Positions 1 to 9,701 of a DNA stretch of 64,000 bases are shown in pieces. Within the stretch, counting starts at the first letter, position 1, and the number at the start of each line of letters is the position of its first letter. Under the pieces are notes generated by a model. That model saw nothing but the letters and a program-made list of their open reading frames with translations. It was not told the DNA's origin and ran no database searches. The DNA comes from Acinetobacter tianfuensis (GTDB lineage: Bacteria; Pseudomonadota; Gammaproteobacteria; Pseudomonadales; Moraxellaceae): positions 1-64,000 of the forward strand of contig NZ_RAXV01000011.1 in the NCBI RefSeq assembly GCF_003611465.1. The letters are read 5' to 3'. Both the position numbers and the translations under genes were made by a program.

Positions 1-138
1 ATCACGCGCTTCGCCACCGAATTTTTTTGCACAAACAGTTGCAATTGCAGCTGTTAAAGTTGTTTTACCATGGTCAACGTGACCGATTGTGCCCACGTTT
101 ACGTGTGGCTTATTACGTTCAAACTTAGCCTTAGCCAT
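1..138 (-). CDS. tuf: Elongation factor Tu, N-terminal 46 codons (cut by window edge)
   Basis: EF-Tu is the GTPase that delivers aminoacyl-tRNA to the ribosomal A site. Only the first 46 residues lie in the window. They begin [14 protein letters not shown] and contain the P-loop GHVDHGKT at about residues 19-26, which is diagnostic of EF-Tu. The ATG lies 94 bp downstream of the fusA stop in the same direction, so it is the last gene of the str operon rpsL-rpsG-fusA-tuf. A GGAAG-type ribosome binding site precedes it. Many gammaproteobacteria carry a second tuf copy elsewhere; this cannot be judged here. Confidence 0.97.
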   Translation of the reverse strand, partial: MAKAKFERNKPHVNVGTIGHVDHGKTTLTAAIATVCAKKFGGEARD

Positions 139-232
139 GTTTATCTTCCTTTGTAGATTACTCATGCAGGAAACCTGCATGAGCATTAGATTTTAACTAT
201 AAAATTAGTTAGGCAATATAGTAATCGAAAGA

Positions 233-2368
233 TTACTCGTCGTCACCTTTTTTACCGCCAGACTGGAACTTAGAAATGATGCCTTCAGCCACGTTACGCG
301 GAGTTTCAGCATATTTAGCAAATTCCATTGAGTATGTCGCACGACCTTGAGACATAGAACGCATTTGAGTCGCGTAACCAAACATCTCAGCAAGAGGAAC
401 TTCAGCACGAATCGCTTTAGTACCGCCAGGAAGATCGTCCATACCTTGAACCATACCGCGGCGACGGTTTAAGTCACCCATGATATCGCCCATGTAGTCT
501 TCTGGAGTTTCTACTTCAACTTTCATGATCGGTTCAAGCAAGATAGGATCTGCTTTCATGAAACCGTCACGGAATGCGTAAGAACCTGCCATTTTGAACG
601 ACAATTCATCAGAGTCGACATCATGGTAAGAACCGTCAAACAATGTCGCTTTGATGCCAACAACTGGATAACCAGCAAGGACACCATTCTTCATACGTTC
701 TTGGATACCTTTGTCAACGGCACCGAAGAATTCTTTCGGTACTACGCCGCCAACAACTTCTTCAGCGAACTCGTAGTCTTTTTCTGAGTCTTCAGGCATT
801 GGTTCAAGACGTACGTATACGTGACCGAATTTACCTTTACCACCAGTTTGACGAACGAATTTACCTTCTTGTTCAACTGACTTTTTGATCGTTTCACGGT
901 AAGAAACCATTGGTTTACCAATGTTCGCTTCAACACCGAATTCACGCTTCATACGGTCAACAATGATGTCAAGGTGAAGTTCACCCATACCAGCAATAAT
1001 TGTTTGACCTGATTCTTCATCAGTACGTACGCGGAACGATGGATCTTCTTTCGCAAGACGGCCTAAAGCAACTGACATTTTTTCTTGGTCAGCTTTAGTT
1101 TTAGGTTCAACAGCAAGCGCAATTACTGGCTCTGGGAATTCCATACGCTCAAGTGTAATTACTGCATTTTCGTCACACAGCGTATCACCAGTCGTCGTAT
1201 CTTTAAGACCTACACATGCCGCGATGTCGCCCGCACGAATTTCTTCGATGTCATGACGGTCATTTGCGTGCATCTGTACGATACGGCCTACGCGTTCACG
1301 TTTCATTTTCACAGGGTTGTAGCATGGGCTACCTGCTTTAAGCACACCTGAGTAAACACGTACGAACGTTAAGTTACCAACGAATTTGTCGTTCATGATT
1401 TTGAACGCAAGTGCCGCGAACGGCGCATCGTCAGACGCTTCACGAGAACCTTCTGTTTCGTCTTTGTCGTCTAAGATACCTTTGATTGCTTCAACGTCTG
1501 TTGGCGCTGGAAGGAATTCAATAACAGCATCCAACATACGTTGAACACCTTTGTTTTTGAACGCCGAACCACAAAGCATTGGCTGGATTTCGTTAAGCAG
1601 TGTGCGCGCACGAATACCTGCCACGATTTCTTCTTTAGTCAACTCGCCTTCTTCTAGGTACTTATCCATGAGCTCTTCTGATGCTTCTGCAGCAGCTTCG
1701 ATCATGTTAGTACGCCATTCGTTCGCAAGCTCAACTAAATCAGCAGGGATGTCGCCATATTCGAACTTCATACCTTGAGATGCTTCATCCCAGATAATCG
1801 CTTTCATTTCGATTAGGTCAACAACACCCTGGAAGTTTTCTTCAGCGCCGATTGGCACAACGATTGGCACTGGATTACCGCCAAGACGTGTTTTAACTTG
1901 CTCTACAGCACGGAAGAAGTTCGCGCCAGTACGGTCCATTTTGTTAACAAACGCAATACGAGGCACTTTATATTTGTTAGCCTGACGCCATACAGTTTCA
2001 GACTGAGGCTGTACACCGCCTACAGCACAGTAAACCATGCATGCGCCGTCAAGAACACGCATAGAACGCTCAACTTCGATTGTGAAGTCAACGTGTCCCG
2101 GTGTGTCAATTACGTTAATACGGTGTTGTTCGAATTGGTTACCCATACCTTTCCAGAAGCATGTTACTGCTGCTGAGGTAATAGTAATACCACGTTCTTG
2201 CTCTTGTTCCATCCAGTCAGTTGTTGCTGAACCTTCGTGTGTTTCACCTAGTTTGTGAGACTCACCTGTGTAGAACAAAATACGTTCAGAAGTGGTTGTT
2301 TTACCTGCGTCAATGTGCGCAGAGATACCAATGTTACGGTAACGCGAAATTGGAGTTTGACGTGCCAT
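233..2368 (-). CDS. fusA: Elongation factor G
   Basis: EF-G is the ribosomal translocase GTPase, which also acts in ribosome recycling. The 711-residue product has the usual bacterial length. It starts [12 protein letters not shown], with the P-loop AHIDAGKT at about residues 17-24, the G3 motif DTPGHVDF, and the G4 motif NKMD near residue 142. Domains II-V follow, ending GGKKGDDE. I chose the ATG at 2368 because an AGGA site lies about 9-12 bases before it; the in-frame ATG four codons upstream sits directly on that site and has no SD of its own. It is the third gene of the str operon, 128 bp after rpsG and 94 bp before tuf. Confidence 0.98.
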   Translation of the reverse strand: MARQTPISRYRNIGISAHIDAGKTTTSERILFYTGESHKLGETHEGSATTDWMEQEQERGITITSAAVTCFWKGMGNQFEQHRINVIDTPGHVDFTIEVERSMRVLDGACMVYCAVGGVQPQSETVWRQANKYKVPRIAFVNKMDRTGANFFRAVEQVKTRLGGNPVPIVVPIGAEENFQGVVDLIEMKAIIWDEASQGMKFEYGDIPADLVELANEWRTNMIEAAAEASEELMDKYLEEGELTKEEIVAGIRARTLLNEIQPMLCGSAFKNKGVQRMLDAVIEFLPAPTDVEAIKGILDDKDETEGSREASDDAPFAALAFKIMNDKFVGNLTFVRVYSGVLKAGSPCYNPVKMKRERVGRIVQMHANDRHDIEEIRAGDIAACVGLKDTTTGDTLCDENAVITLERMEFPEPVIALAVEPKTKADQEKMSVALGRLAKEDPSFRVRTDEESGQTIIAGMGELHLDIIVDRMKREFGVEANIGKPMVSYRETIKKSVEQEGKFVRQTGGKGKFGHVYVRLEPMPEDSEKDYEFAEEVVGGVVPKEFFGAVDKGIQERMKNGVLAGYPVVGIKATLFDGSYHDVDSDELSFKMAGSYAFRDGFMKADPILLEPIMKVEVETPEDYMGDIMGDLNRRRGMVQGMDDLPGGTKAIRAEVPLAEMFGYATQMRSMSQGRATYSMEFAKYAETPRNVAEGIISKFQSGGKKGDDE

Positions 2369-2496
2369 GATTTCTAGCATTCCTAAATTTTGTTGTTTAA
2401 AACAGGACGCTTTAAGCTGCTAAGTAACTTAAAGCGCTTGAGTGACAAAACAATGACTGCGTCATCACCTTCCTGACTAAGGCCTGTTTTAGTTGC

Positions 2497-2967
2497 TTAG
2501 AAACGGTAGTGAGAGAACGCTTTGTTGGCTTCAGCCATACGGTGCACGTCTTCACGTTTTTTGATCGCTGCGCCTTTGCCTTCAGCTGCATCAAGCAGCT
2601 CGCCAGCAAGACGTAAAGCCATAGTTTTTTCAGAACGCTTAGCAGCAGAGTCTACTAACCAACGCATAGCTAGAGCAGTACGACGGGATGGGCGTACTTC
2701 CATAGGTACTTGGTATGTAGCACCGCCAACACGGCGAGCTTTTACTTCAACCATAGGACGAACTTTTTCAAGCGTAGCTTCAAAAAATTCAACTGGGTCT
2801 ACTTTTGATTTTTCTTGAACGCGGTCTAAAGCACCGTAAACGATACTTTCAGCAATAGATTTTTTACCATCTTGCATTACGTGGTTCATGAATTTAGCGA
2901 TTGTTTGGCTGCTGAACTTAGGATCCGGAAGGATTTCACGGGCAGCAACTACGCGACGTCTTGGCAT
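2497..2967 (-). CDS. rpsG: 30S ribosomal protein S7
   Basis: S7 nucleates assembly of the 30S head by binding the 3' domain of 16S rRNA, and contacts E-site tRNA. The 156-residue product starts [18 protein letters not shown], carries the conserved segments [20 protein letters not shown] and [20 protein letters not shown], and has the family's normal length. It lies between rpsL (179 bp upstream) and fusA (128 bp downstream) on the same strand. In E. coli S7 is the translational regulator of this operon, acting at the S12-S7 spacer. The long spacer here could serve a similar purpose, but I did not derive a matching structure. Confidence 0.98.
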   Translation of the reverse strand: MPRRRVVAAREILPDPKFSSQTIAKFMNHVMQDGKKSIAESIVYGALDRVQEKSKVDPVEFFEATLEKVRPMVEVKARRVGGATYQVPMEVRPSRRTALAMRWLVDSAAKRSEKTMALRLAGELLDAAEGKGAAIKKREDVHRMAEANKAFSHYRF

Positions 2968-3146
2968 TTTAATACACCTAATAAATATGACACTTCAGGT
3001 TTATCCAGCATTAGTGCAAAGTGTCATGCACCCTTCGCTGGCCTTACTATACGTCGCTTGGAATTTTCACAATAAAATGCAGAAATCAGACAAGCGAGAC
3101 GATAAAGGATTGCGGTTCTAGACCTTAAGATTTAATTCTTAACGAA

Positions 3147-3521
3147 TTATTTCTTAGGACGTTTAGCACCGTATTTAGAACGTGACTGGTTACGGTCTTT
3201 CACGCCAGCACAGTCTAAAGAACCACGAACGGTATGGTAACGTACACCCGGTAAGTCTTTAACACGGCCGCCGCGGATAAGAACAACACTGTGCTCTTGC
3301 AGGTTATGGCCTTCACCGCCGATGTAGCTAGAAACTTCAAAACCAGAAGTTAAGCGAACACGGCAAACTTTACGCATTGCTGAGTTAGGTTTTTTAGGTG
3401 TAGTTGTGTAAACACGTGTACAAACACCACGACGTTGTGGACAAGCCTTCAACGCAGGAACTTTAGATTTTTCAACTAAAGTTGTACGACCCTTACGGAT
3501 CAACTGATTTGTTGTTGCCAT
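3147..3521 (-). CDS. rpsL: 30S ribosomal protein S12
   Basis: S12 sits at the decoding centre and is the classical streptomycin target. The 124-residue product starts [15 protein letters not shown] and contains [18 protein letters not shown]. The residues that change in streptomycin-resistant mutants are wild type: Lys43 in PKKP and Lys88 in GGRVKDL. The start is preceded by ACGGGAG with good spacing. It is the first gene of the str operon; its promoter and a leader hairpin are listed separately. Confidence 0.98.
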
Positions 3522-3541
3522 TTGGCAATTCTCCCGTTAAT

Positions 3542-3575
3542 AAAAAGCCCCAAAAACATACTGCTTTTTGAGGGC
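3542..3575 (-). terminator. Terminator-like hairpin in the rpsL leader
   Basis: Read on the minus strand, GCCCTCAAAAA (3575-3565) pairs with TTTTTGGGGC (3556-3547) with one bulge, followed by TTTTT. It is therefore intrinsic-terminator shaped. It ends about 20 bases before the rpsL start codon and begins where the str promoter should start transcription. It could stop read-through from the upstream EcsC gene, act as an attenuator of the str operon, or protect the 5' end of the message. Confidence 0.6.
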
Positions 3576-3580
3576 ATACA

Positions 3581-3609
3581 ATTGTAATTCAGGATAAATA
3601 AATGGTCAA
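3581..3609 (-). promoter_or_regulatory. Probable sigma-70 promoter of the str operon
   Basis: On the minus strand, TTGACC (3609-3604) is followed after 17 bases by TACAAT (3586-3581), close to the sigma-70 consensus. Transcription would start near 3574, giving an rpsL leader of about 50 bases. No other equally good promoter is seen between the EcsC gene and rpsL. Confidence 0.6.
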
Positions 3610-3674
3610 GATTCAGCTGATCATGATTTTCCGCTCAAACTCAGCATTTGCTGCTTTTATACAGCAAAATCACC

Positions 3675-5075
3675 TTATTCAGCTTTGTCTGCATTTGGTG
3701 TTTTTTTAGGCTTACGCTTCACTGCAGCTTTGGCGCTAACCGTTTTATCATCCTGCTGTAAAACAGCATCATCTGCATTATTCAGCGGCTGCGCAGATTT
3801 ACTTGACGCCAGCTCTTTTTCCGCCAGAGCAGTGAATTCCTCAAAAATCTTTTCTTCTGCTGCCTCAGCATCAGTTTCGGCCTGCGCTGCATCAGCTTTT
3901 TTTACCAATTTAACTTGGCTAATATTGCAGTTGCCCTCAAGTTCTATGGTTTGATTCACCACTGGCTCAGCCATATGCTGCTCCAGCGGCTGAATAGAAC
4001 CCAGCAGTTTTGGCGCTGCCTGAGCCAGCAACTCCACAGATTTTTCATATGCTGCCAAAGGTGTCAGCTGCAAGTCTTTATGCTGAATCAGATAAGCCCG
4101 CGCACTTGAAAATACTTGCTGCGCCTTAACATTTGCTTCGTCAACTAAACGGCGGCTATATATGGCACTGACTCCAACATTTGCCAGCGGTGTCAATTTT
4201 GTTAAGCGATCCAGCAAAGATACCTTCGGTATCTGATTCAGCCACTGCCACTTATATTGACCATCTTCAGCCAATAAGAATTTTTTAAGCGCCTCAGCAT
4301 CATTGCTTGACCCCAGCATTTGCTGAAGCTGGCTGATGTCACTGTTCTGAATGGTCTTTTGCAGCGCCTTTAAAGCCATAAGCAGCGCCTGCTTTTCTGC
4401 AATAATCCCCAGATCAATTTGCCTAAAAATATATTGCACAATGTCTTGGTCGCTTTCTTTACTTAAGTCAAAACCATATGAACGGCCAACCTGATAAATA
4501 ACCCGCAGCGACATCACCAAAGAGGCAGGAATATCGATACTTGAACCAATTGCGCCAGTAGCGCCAGTAATTGCGCCCTGCAAAACCGCAATCCATTTAT
4601 TTTGTTCCGTCAAAGCCTGACTCAAGCGCTTCGAGCGGTCTACGTCTTGTGTCAGCTCTTCTAAATCACGCAAACCCGCCTGATCCAGCACATCATCTAC
4701 AGAACTTAAGTTATTGCTGAATTGATTCAGCTGTTCAAAAAGGTAGTCTGAAATACGGTCGGAAAATTGCGGCGATACAAAATTCACTGCATTATTGACT
4801 TTGCTGTAATGCCGCCCCAAAAGCTGGCGCGATACATCTGGCAGGTGTGAACGCAGCATCTGCTGCGGATTGTCATATGTTTTTGATGCAAAGATGCTTG
4901 CTGGCTGTGACTGCCCTTCAATTACCTGATTTGACTGCAGCGGCTGCGTCAGCTTCGCAACCGAGTCTGGCGCAGCATGATTCAACATCGACATACCTGT
5001 ACTGCTGAGCTTTTTAGCCACTCCAAATGCATTCGAAAAGAAACTGCTTGATTGCTTATTATTCGAGTTCGCCAT
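3675..5075 (-). CDS. EcsC-family protein
   Basis: This 466-residue protein has an EcsC-like core from about residue 130 to 330. It includes the small-residue-rich stretch GAITGATGAIGSSIDIP and then RVIYQVGRSYGFDLS, typical of the EcsC family. The function of that family is poorly defined; it is named after a gene beside a Bacillus ABC transporter. The N-terminus is low-complexity and the C-terminus is acidic, Ala-rich and ends in a Lys-rich tail (KRKPKKTPN). It lies 153 bp upstream of rpsL on the same strand, and a leader hairpin probably separates the transcripts. It is divergent from fabB, with 276 bp between the starts. The family call is fairly safe; the role is unknown. Confidence 0.75.
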   Translation of the reverse strand: MANSNNKQSSSFFSNAFGVAKKLSSTGMSMLNHAAPDSVAKLTQPLQSNQVIEGQSQPASIFASKTYDNPQQMLRSHLPDVSRQLLGRHYSKVNNAVNFVSPQFSDRISDYLFEQLNQFSNNLSSVDDVLDQAGLRDLEELTQDVDRSKRLSQALTEQNKWIAVLQGAITGATGAIGSSIDIPASLVMSLRVIYQVGRSYGFDLSKESDQDIVQYIFRQIDLGIIAEKQALLMALKALQKTIQNSDISQLQQMLGSSNDAEALKKFLLAEDGQYKWQWLNQIPKVSLLDRLTKLTPLANVGVSAIYSRRLVDEANVKAQQVFSSARAYLIQHKDLQLTPLAAYEKSVELLAQAAPKLLGSIQPLEQHMAEPVVNQTIELEGNCNISQVKLVKKADAAQAETDAEAAEEKIFEEFTALAEKELASSKSAQPLNNADDAVLQQDDKTVSAKAAVKRKPKKTPNADKAE

Positions 5076-5351
5076 TCCTTACCCCATGATTGATGTTCTT
5101 TCAATTCTTGATAAATACTAGGTGCAGTCAGTATTTAACTCAACCTGATTATGTATCTTTTAGTTAAAGCGACTCAGTTTTACACATGCAGGCAAATCAC
5201 TGAAAATACGCATAGGATTTGCCATAAGCAAACAAAATTCTTTCTGCTATTATGACTGCAATTGAAATATTCGAGTAATGCTGCGCTCTTCAGTCGTCAT
5301 GGCGGATGGCCGCGCATTCACACTCACACGAAAGCGATAAAGGATCTGCAG

Positions 5352-6581
5352 ATGAAACGTGTTGTTATCACCGGTATGGGCATTAATTCATGCATTGGCA
5401 ATACTCTAGAAGACGTGACTCATTCTTTACAAAACGGAATTTCTGGAACACGCGCAAATCCAACTTATGCTGAACTCAATTTTAAAAGTCATGTCAGCGC
5501 AGCCGCTGAACAAGACTTTGACGGCATTGACCGCAAATTAAAACGCTTCATGGGCGTATGCGCAATGTATGCCTACAACTCAGCTTTAGCTGCTGTAGAA
5601 CATGCAGGCTTAACCGCAGAGCAAATTGGCGGCAACCCGCGTTACGGCATTGCTGGCGGTTCAGGCGGCGGCTCTACAGCGTCAGTTATTGAAATGAATG
5701 AGCTCCTTGAAACCAAAGGCGCACGTAAAGTCGGCCCATTCTTTGTGCCGCGCAATATGACCAACACCATTACTGCCAACGTTGGCGTTGCATTTAAAAT
5801 GCAAGGTGTTGCTCACTCAATTACCAGCGCATGCGCAACTTCTGCAGATGCAATTGGCTATGCCTACAACCTGATTCAATTGGGCAAACAAGACCTCATG
5901 CTTGCAGGCGGCGGCGAAGAAGATCACTGGTCTCAAAGCTTACTGTTTGATGCAATGGGCGCATTATGCGCTAAATACAACGATGCGCCTGAAACTGCAT
6001 CACGCCCTTACTCAGCTGACCGTGACGGTTTCGTGATTGCAGGCGGCGGCGGTTTTGTTGTTCTAGAATCACTTGAGCATGCTCAAGCGCGCGGCGCAAA
6101 CATTTTGGCTGAAGTCGTTGGCTATGCTGCAAACTCTGATGGCGCTGACATGGTTGCGCCGTCTGGTGAAGGCGCTACCCGCTGTATCCTTATGGCGCTA
6201 GAAGAAGCTAAACAGCATGGCGCAGACAAAATTGACTATGTCAACACGCACGGCACATCAACACCTGCAGGCGATGTAACAGAACTTAAAGCAATGGAGC
6301 GCGCATTCGGTGAAGGTCAAGTGCCGCCACTTAGCTCGACTAAATCGATGACTGGCCACAGCCTTGGCGCTGCGGGCGTACAAGAAGCCATCTATTCTGT
6401 ACTGATGATGCAAAATGACTTCATTGCCCCAAACATCAACGTGACTGAACTGGATGAAGGCGCAAAACCATTTGATATCGTACTTGAAAAACGTGACACA
6501 AAATTGAATACTGTGATGAGTAACAGTTTCGGTTTTGGCGGTGTAAATGCTTGTCTCGTTTTCAAAAAATGGGAAGGCTAA
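5352..6581 (+). CDS. fabB: Beta-ketoacyl-ACP synthase I
   Basis: FabB condenses malonyl-ACP with acyl-ACP in fatty-acid elongation and is needed for unsaturated chains. The 409-residue product starts MKRVVITGMGINSCIG. It has the active-site Cys161 in SACATSA and the thiolase-fold histidines His300 in NTHGTSTP and His336 in MTGHSLGAAG. I chose the ATG at 5352, preceded by AAGGA at proper spacing, over in-frame starts upstream that would add about 30 residues unlike the family. It is a single gene, divergent from the EcsC gene and 67 bp before hemJ. Other fatty-acid genes lie at 8.6-10.7 kb. FabB fits better than FabF because of the short N-terminus and length. Confidence 0.93.
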   Translation: MKRVVITGMGINSCIGNTLEDVTHSLQNGISGTRANPTYAELNFKSHVSAAAEQDFDGIDRKLKRFMGVCAMYAYNSALAAVEHAGLTAEQIGGNPRYGIAGGSGGGSTASVIEMNELLETKGARKVGPFFVPRNMTNTITANVGVAFKMQGVAHSITSACATSADAIGYAYNLIQLGKQDLMLAGGGEEDHWSQSLLFDAMGALCAKYNDAPETASRPYSADRDGFVIAGGGGFVVLESLEHAQARGANILAEVVGYAANSDGADMVAPSGEGATRCILMALEEAKQHGADKIDYVNTHGTSTPAGDVTELKAMERAFGEGQVPPLSSTKSMTGHSLGAAGVQEAIYSVLMMQNDFIAPNINVTELDEGAKPFDIVLEKRDTKLNTVMSNSFGFGGVNACLVFKKWEG

Positions 6582-6648
6582 TCTAAAAGTCTGCCAATTG
6601 GCGCTAGTGCGCCAATTGGCACACCCACCGCCCTATTTAGGGTAAATT

Positions 6649-7101
6649 ATGGATGCTCCTTCAGATGCTTTCCTCTGGGTCAAAGCATTACATATCATCG
6701 CTGTAGTCTGCTGGTTCGCAGCGCTTTTCTACCTTCCCCGCTTATTCGTTTATCACGCCATGAGTGATGATGCGATCAGCCATCAACGCTTTGAAGTTAT
6801 GGAACGCAAGCTGTACCGCGGCATTATGTGGCCAGCGATGATTGCAACCTTAGTTACAGCACACTTCCTTGTCGATTGGGGCGACGCAACACGCCATTAC
6901 CATGAAGCGCTTTGGTTCTATCTAAAAGTCGGCCTCGTCGGTTTATTAGTGATTTACCATTTGGTTTGCGGCTATTACCGCAAAAAACTGATTGGCAATG
7001 CACACCTCAAACCGCATCAATTTTGGCGCTTCTTTAATGAGATGCCAACCTTGATTTTATTTGCTGTCGTCATTTTAGTGGTTGTGAAGCCAAGCTTCTA
7101 A
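6649..7101 (+). CDS. hemJ: Protoporphyrinogen IX oxidase HemJ
   Basis: HemJ oxidises protoporphyrinogen IX to protoporphyrin IX in haem synthesis and is an integral inner-membrane protein; it replaces HemG/HemY in Acinetobacter and many other bacteria. The 150-residue product has four hydrophobic helices. It has the family's conserved N-terminal histidine in KALHIIAVVCWFA, then LFYLPRLFVYH, and a conserved RKLYRGIMWPA loop. Length is typical. It follows fabB by 67 bp and is followed by a terminator, so it may be expressed with fabB or alone. Confidence 0.9.
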   Translation: MDAPSDAFLWVKALHIIAVVCWFAALFYLPRLFVYHAMSDDAISHQRFEVMERKLYRGIMWPAMIATLVTAHFLVDWGDATRHYHEALWFYLKVGLVGLLVIYHLVCGYYRKKLIGNAHLKPHQFWRFFNEMPTLILFAVVILVVVKPSF

Positions 7102-7113
7102 AAACACAAATCA

Positions 7114-7139
7114 AAGCCTCGGAAATTCGGGGCTTTTTT
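7114..7139 (+). terminator. Terminator after hemJ
   Basis: AAGCCTCG and CGGGGCTT form a short stem around GAAATT with one G-T pair, followed by a run of T. Confidence 0.75.
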
Positions 7140-7236
7140 ATTCCTTAGATTCTCAAATAAACAACAGCACAGCACTCTAACTCTCATCTCTTTGTATAAT
7201 TTCAGCATTCTTTAGCTCATCTATATTTCAAACTTC

Positions 7237-7924
7237 ATGCTAAATAAAGCCTTATCCAGCCTAGGCCTGCAAGGCATCAAAACTGACACTCTGCTCCGCA
7301 CACCGCAGCTTTACCCCAGTCAAAACCTGCAAGGGCAAATTCACTTCCAAGGCGCATCGGTCAATAAAAATATTAACGGCATCTACTTACAGCTCATGAC
7401 CGAAGCAGAATCTGGCGACCATGAACGCAAACAGGAACTATGCATTGCACAATGGCATATCAGCGGCGCTTTTCAGCTTCTAGCAAATCAGTCAACACAG
7501 CTGCAATGCGCGCATAATACAACCCGTGTTTGGCTGCATACTCATTTAGACGCAGACTGGGGCTCGATGACACCGATCGCGGCGATACACCCAAACCTTC
7601 CCGCTTCCTGCTATGCAAAACTTTGTACAAGCCATGCAGCACTGCGGTTATCAGATAGTATCAACCAATGTAGAGCGCGGACAGCTGAATGGCGGTTACT
7701 TCCGCTCAAGTATTGGCTGCTACCAAGAAATAGAATTCGAACCCAAACAAAGGCTGTCAGGCATCAATGAAATTGAAGTTTCATTTATTACCGATGCACA
7801 GCAAGTACATATACTTCTAGAAATTGACCGCAAGTTCCGCGGTGATGGTTATAAAACACTTTCCATTCCACACCAAAACACCAACCCGCAACAATTACTT
7901 GCTGAACTTCATTTGAGAATCTAA
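7237..7924 (+). pseudogene. Spo0M-like (SpoOM family) gene with a frameshift
   Basis: Two reading frames together make a Spo0M-like protein. The first (from 7237) runs through KTDTLLRTPQLYPSQNLQG to HLDADWGSMTPIAAIHPN. The second resumes around LPLPAMQNFVQAMQHCGY and continues through GCYQEIEFEPKQR and FRGDGYKTLS to a stop at 7924. Spo0M-family proteins carry this whole order of motifs in one chain. The join requires a one-base shift between about 7584 and 7609, near AAACCTTCCCGCTTCC. From memory of the family, the part before the shift also seems about 20 residues short between QSTQLQ and TTRVWLH. Both points suggest a decaying gene, although a base-calling error at the shift is possible. 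The family's bacterial role is unclear (arrestin-like fold). Confidence 0.65.
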
Positions 7925-7931
7925 GGAATAA

Positions 7932-7958
7932 AAAAGCCATTCGATATGAATGGCTTTT
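7932..7958. terminator. Bidirectional terminator between the Spo0M-like gene and kbp
   Basis: AAAAGCCATTC and GAATGGCTTTT form a perfect 11-bp stem around five bases. With A/T runs on both sides it can serve the two convergent genes. Confidence 0.85.
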
Positions 7959-7970
7959 GATATGCAAAAA

Positions 7971-8444
7971 TTAAGCAGGAATACGCAATACCTGACCCGG
8001 GAAAATATCATCCGCATTTTTCAACAAAGGACGGTTGGCCTCAAAAATTTTATTATATTGATTTGCATCACCATAGAATTCTTTCGAAATTTTAGATAAA
8101 TTATCCCCCGGCTTTACGGTATAAAATTTACTTTCAGGCTCCGGACTGACCACAGTCAGCTGATCATCCACTTGAGCCACATGATCAATATTCCCCAAAG
8201 CCAAAACAATTTTTTCACGGTCAGCCTGTGTCTGCACCTGCCCCTTAACAGCTGCTAAATCAGATGCGCCATTATAGCTGACTGACAAACCTGTAATTGG
8301 AAGCCCTAAGCTTTTCACATGACCTAATAGTTTATTCGCCACTTCCTGAGCAGACGGCTCTGCCGGAGCTGCTGGCGCCGCCTGAGGTTCTGCAGGCGCT
8401 GTATTTTTCTTACCAATACCTTTTACAAAATCAAAAAGACCCAT
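7971..8444 (-). CDS. kbp: BON-LysM protein, Kbp/YgaU type
   Basis: This 157-residue protein matches E. coli Kbp (YgaU), a small soluble potassium-binding protein. It starts MGLFDFVKGIGKK, as YgaU does, and has an Ala/Pro-rich linker at about 18-32. A BON-like domain follows at about 35-100 (VQTQADREKIVLALGNIDHV), then a LysM domain at about 107-155 (FYTVKPGDNLSKISKEFYGD to FPGQVLRIPA). There is no signal peptide, as expected for the cytosolic YgaU type. It is a single gene, convergent with the Spo0M-like remnant. Whether it binds K+ here is inferred from the homologue. Confidence 0.85.
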   Translation of the reverse strand: MGLFDFVKGIGKKNTAPAEPQAAPAAPAEPSAQEVANKLLGHVKSLGLPITGLSVSYNGASDLAAVKGQVQTQADREKIVLALGNIDHVAQVDDQLTVVSPEPESKFYTVKPGDNLSKISKEFYGDANQYNKIFEANRPLLKNADDIFPGQVLRIPA

Positions 8445-8586
8445 TTTATTCTCCAGCTTTTATGTGTTTTATACATTATTGAAACGCACAAACAGTTATA
8501 GCGAAAAAGTCTCTTGAAAAAAGGCTGCCATTGGTGACAGAAACGTTAAAGATTGTAATTGTATCCAGCAGCAATCATTCAGGCAT

Positions 8587-8619
8587 AAAAAAAACCGCCT
8601 GAAATCAGACGGTTTTTTT
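8587..8619 (-). terminator. Terminator after acpP
   Basis: On the minus strand, ACCGTCTGA and TCAGGCGGT pair with one G-T wobble, followed by eight T. Confidence 0.85.
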
Positions 8620-8646
8620 AGAATTCAGCAATGCTGAACATCCGCA

Positions 8647-8883
8647 TTAACCAAGTTTTTTAGTTACATAGTCAATTGCAGATTGAACAGTTGTGATTTC
8701 ATTAGAATCTTCATCAGGAATAGTGATGTCAAAATCATTTTCGAAAGACATAACAAGTTCAACTAGGTCTAGAGAGTCTGCACCTAAGTCATCCATGAAA
8801 GATGCTTCGTTTTTAATTTCTTCAACTTTAAGGCCAAGTTGTTCTGAAACTGCTTGCTTAACGCGTTGTTCGATATCGCTCAC
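8647..8883 (-). CDS. acpP: Acyl carrier protein
   Basis: AcpP carries growing acyl chains on a phosphopantetheine arm. The 78-residue acidic product contains the modification motif [12 protein letters not shown], with the attachment Ser in DSL, and ends [15 protein letters not shown]. The start is a GTG at 8883: it gives the conserved N-terminus (M)SDIEQRVK and has GAGGAG seven bases upstream. The in-frame ATG five codons earlier overlaps that SD and is rejected. It lies 83 bp downstream of fabG in the same direction and ends in a strong terminator. Confidence 0.97.
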   Translation of the reverse strand: MSDIEQRVKQAVSEQLGLKVEEIKNEASFMDDLGADSLDLVELVMSFENDFDITIPDEDSNEITTVQSAIDYVTKKLG

Positions 8884-8966
8884 AGGAATTCTCCTCATTG
8901 CTTGTGGCGTTTTTAATGCCGTTAGTTTAATTCAATCTAAAAAATTTGGAAAGTTTATACTTGAGC

Positions 8967-9701
8967 TTAGCTCATGTATAAACCGCCATTTACATGTAAA
9001 ACAGTGCCAGTAATGTAACTTGCTTTTTCTGAAGCCAAGAAACTTACAGCATTCGCAATATCTTGCGGCTCACCTAAACGGTTTAAAGCCACCTGATCAC
9101 TCATTTTCTTACGAATTTCTTCACTTAACTGTTCAGTCATTTCTGTTGCAATAAAGCCCGGCGCCACACAGTTTACTGTGATTTGACGGCTGCCCATCTC
9201 TTTTGCAAGGCTGCGGCTGAACGCTTCAATACCGGCTTTAGCAGCCGAATAGTTCGCCTGACCAGGGTTAGCAAAATGCGCAACGACAGAACTGATATTA
9301 ATAATGCGGCCAAAGCGCGCGCGCGTCATGCCTTTTAATACACGCTTAGACAAGCGGTATACCGCTTTCAGATGAATATTTAAAATATCATCCCAGTCAT
9401 CTTCCGACATGCGCAGCAGCAAGTTATCTTTGGTAATACCGGCATTATTGACTAAGGCTAAAATTGGGCCATAATTTTGCTCAATTTCTGAAACCAAAGC
9501 TTCAATTGCTTCAGCATTGCGCACATCCAGTACCTTGCCAGCACCATTTTCAGCATAAAGCGCAGCAAGTTTTTCTGCACCCGCTTCAGATGTCGCAGTA
9601 CCTACAACAAAATAACCGTCTTGGATCAGCTGCTGAGCGATGGCTGCGCCAATCCCTCGGCTCGCGCCAGTCACCAGCGCAACTTTGCGTTCTTGTGTCA
9701 T
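8967..9701 (-). CDS. fabG: 3-oxoacyl-ACP reductase
   Basis: FabG reduces 3-ketoacyl-ACP with NADPH in each elongation cycle. The 244-residue short-chain dehydrogenase has the cofactor motif TGASRGIG at about residues 11-18, NNAG near 87, and the catalytic Ser-Tyr-Lys set in INISSVVAHFANPGQANYSAAKAG (Ser about 139, Tyr about 152, Lys about 156). It ends VNGGLYMS, typical of FabG. Its start overlaps the fabD stop by four bases (ATGA), which implies translational coupling within fabD-fabG-acpP. Confidence 0.97.
   Translation of the reverse strand: MTQERKVALVTGASRGIGAAIAQQLIQDGYFVVGTATSEAGAEKLAALYAENGAGKVLDVRNAEAIEALVSEIEQNYGPILALVNNAGITKDNLLLRMSEDDWDDILNIHLKAVYRLSKRVLKGMTRARFGRIINISSVVAHFANPGQANYSAAKAGIEAFSRSLAKEMGSRQITVNCVAPGFIATEMTEQLSEEIRKKMSDQVALNRLGEPQDIANAVSFLASEKASYITGTVLHVNGGLYMS

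Noticed and set aside
2369-2380. Longer fusA with four extra residues
   Set aside because: The upstream ATG lies on the AGGA SD itself and would have none; the family start is MARQTP.
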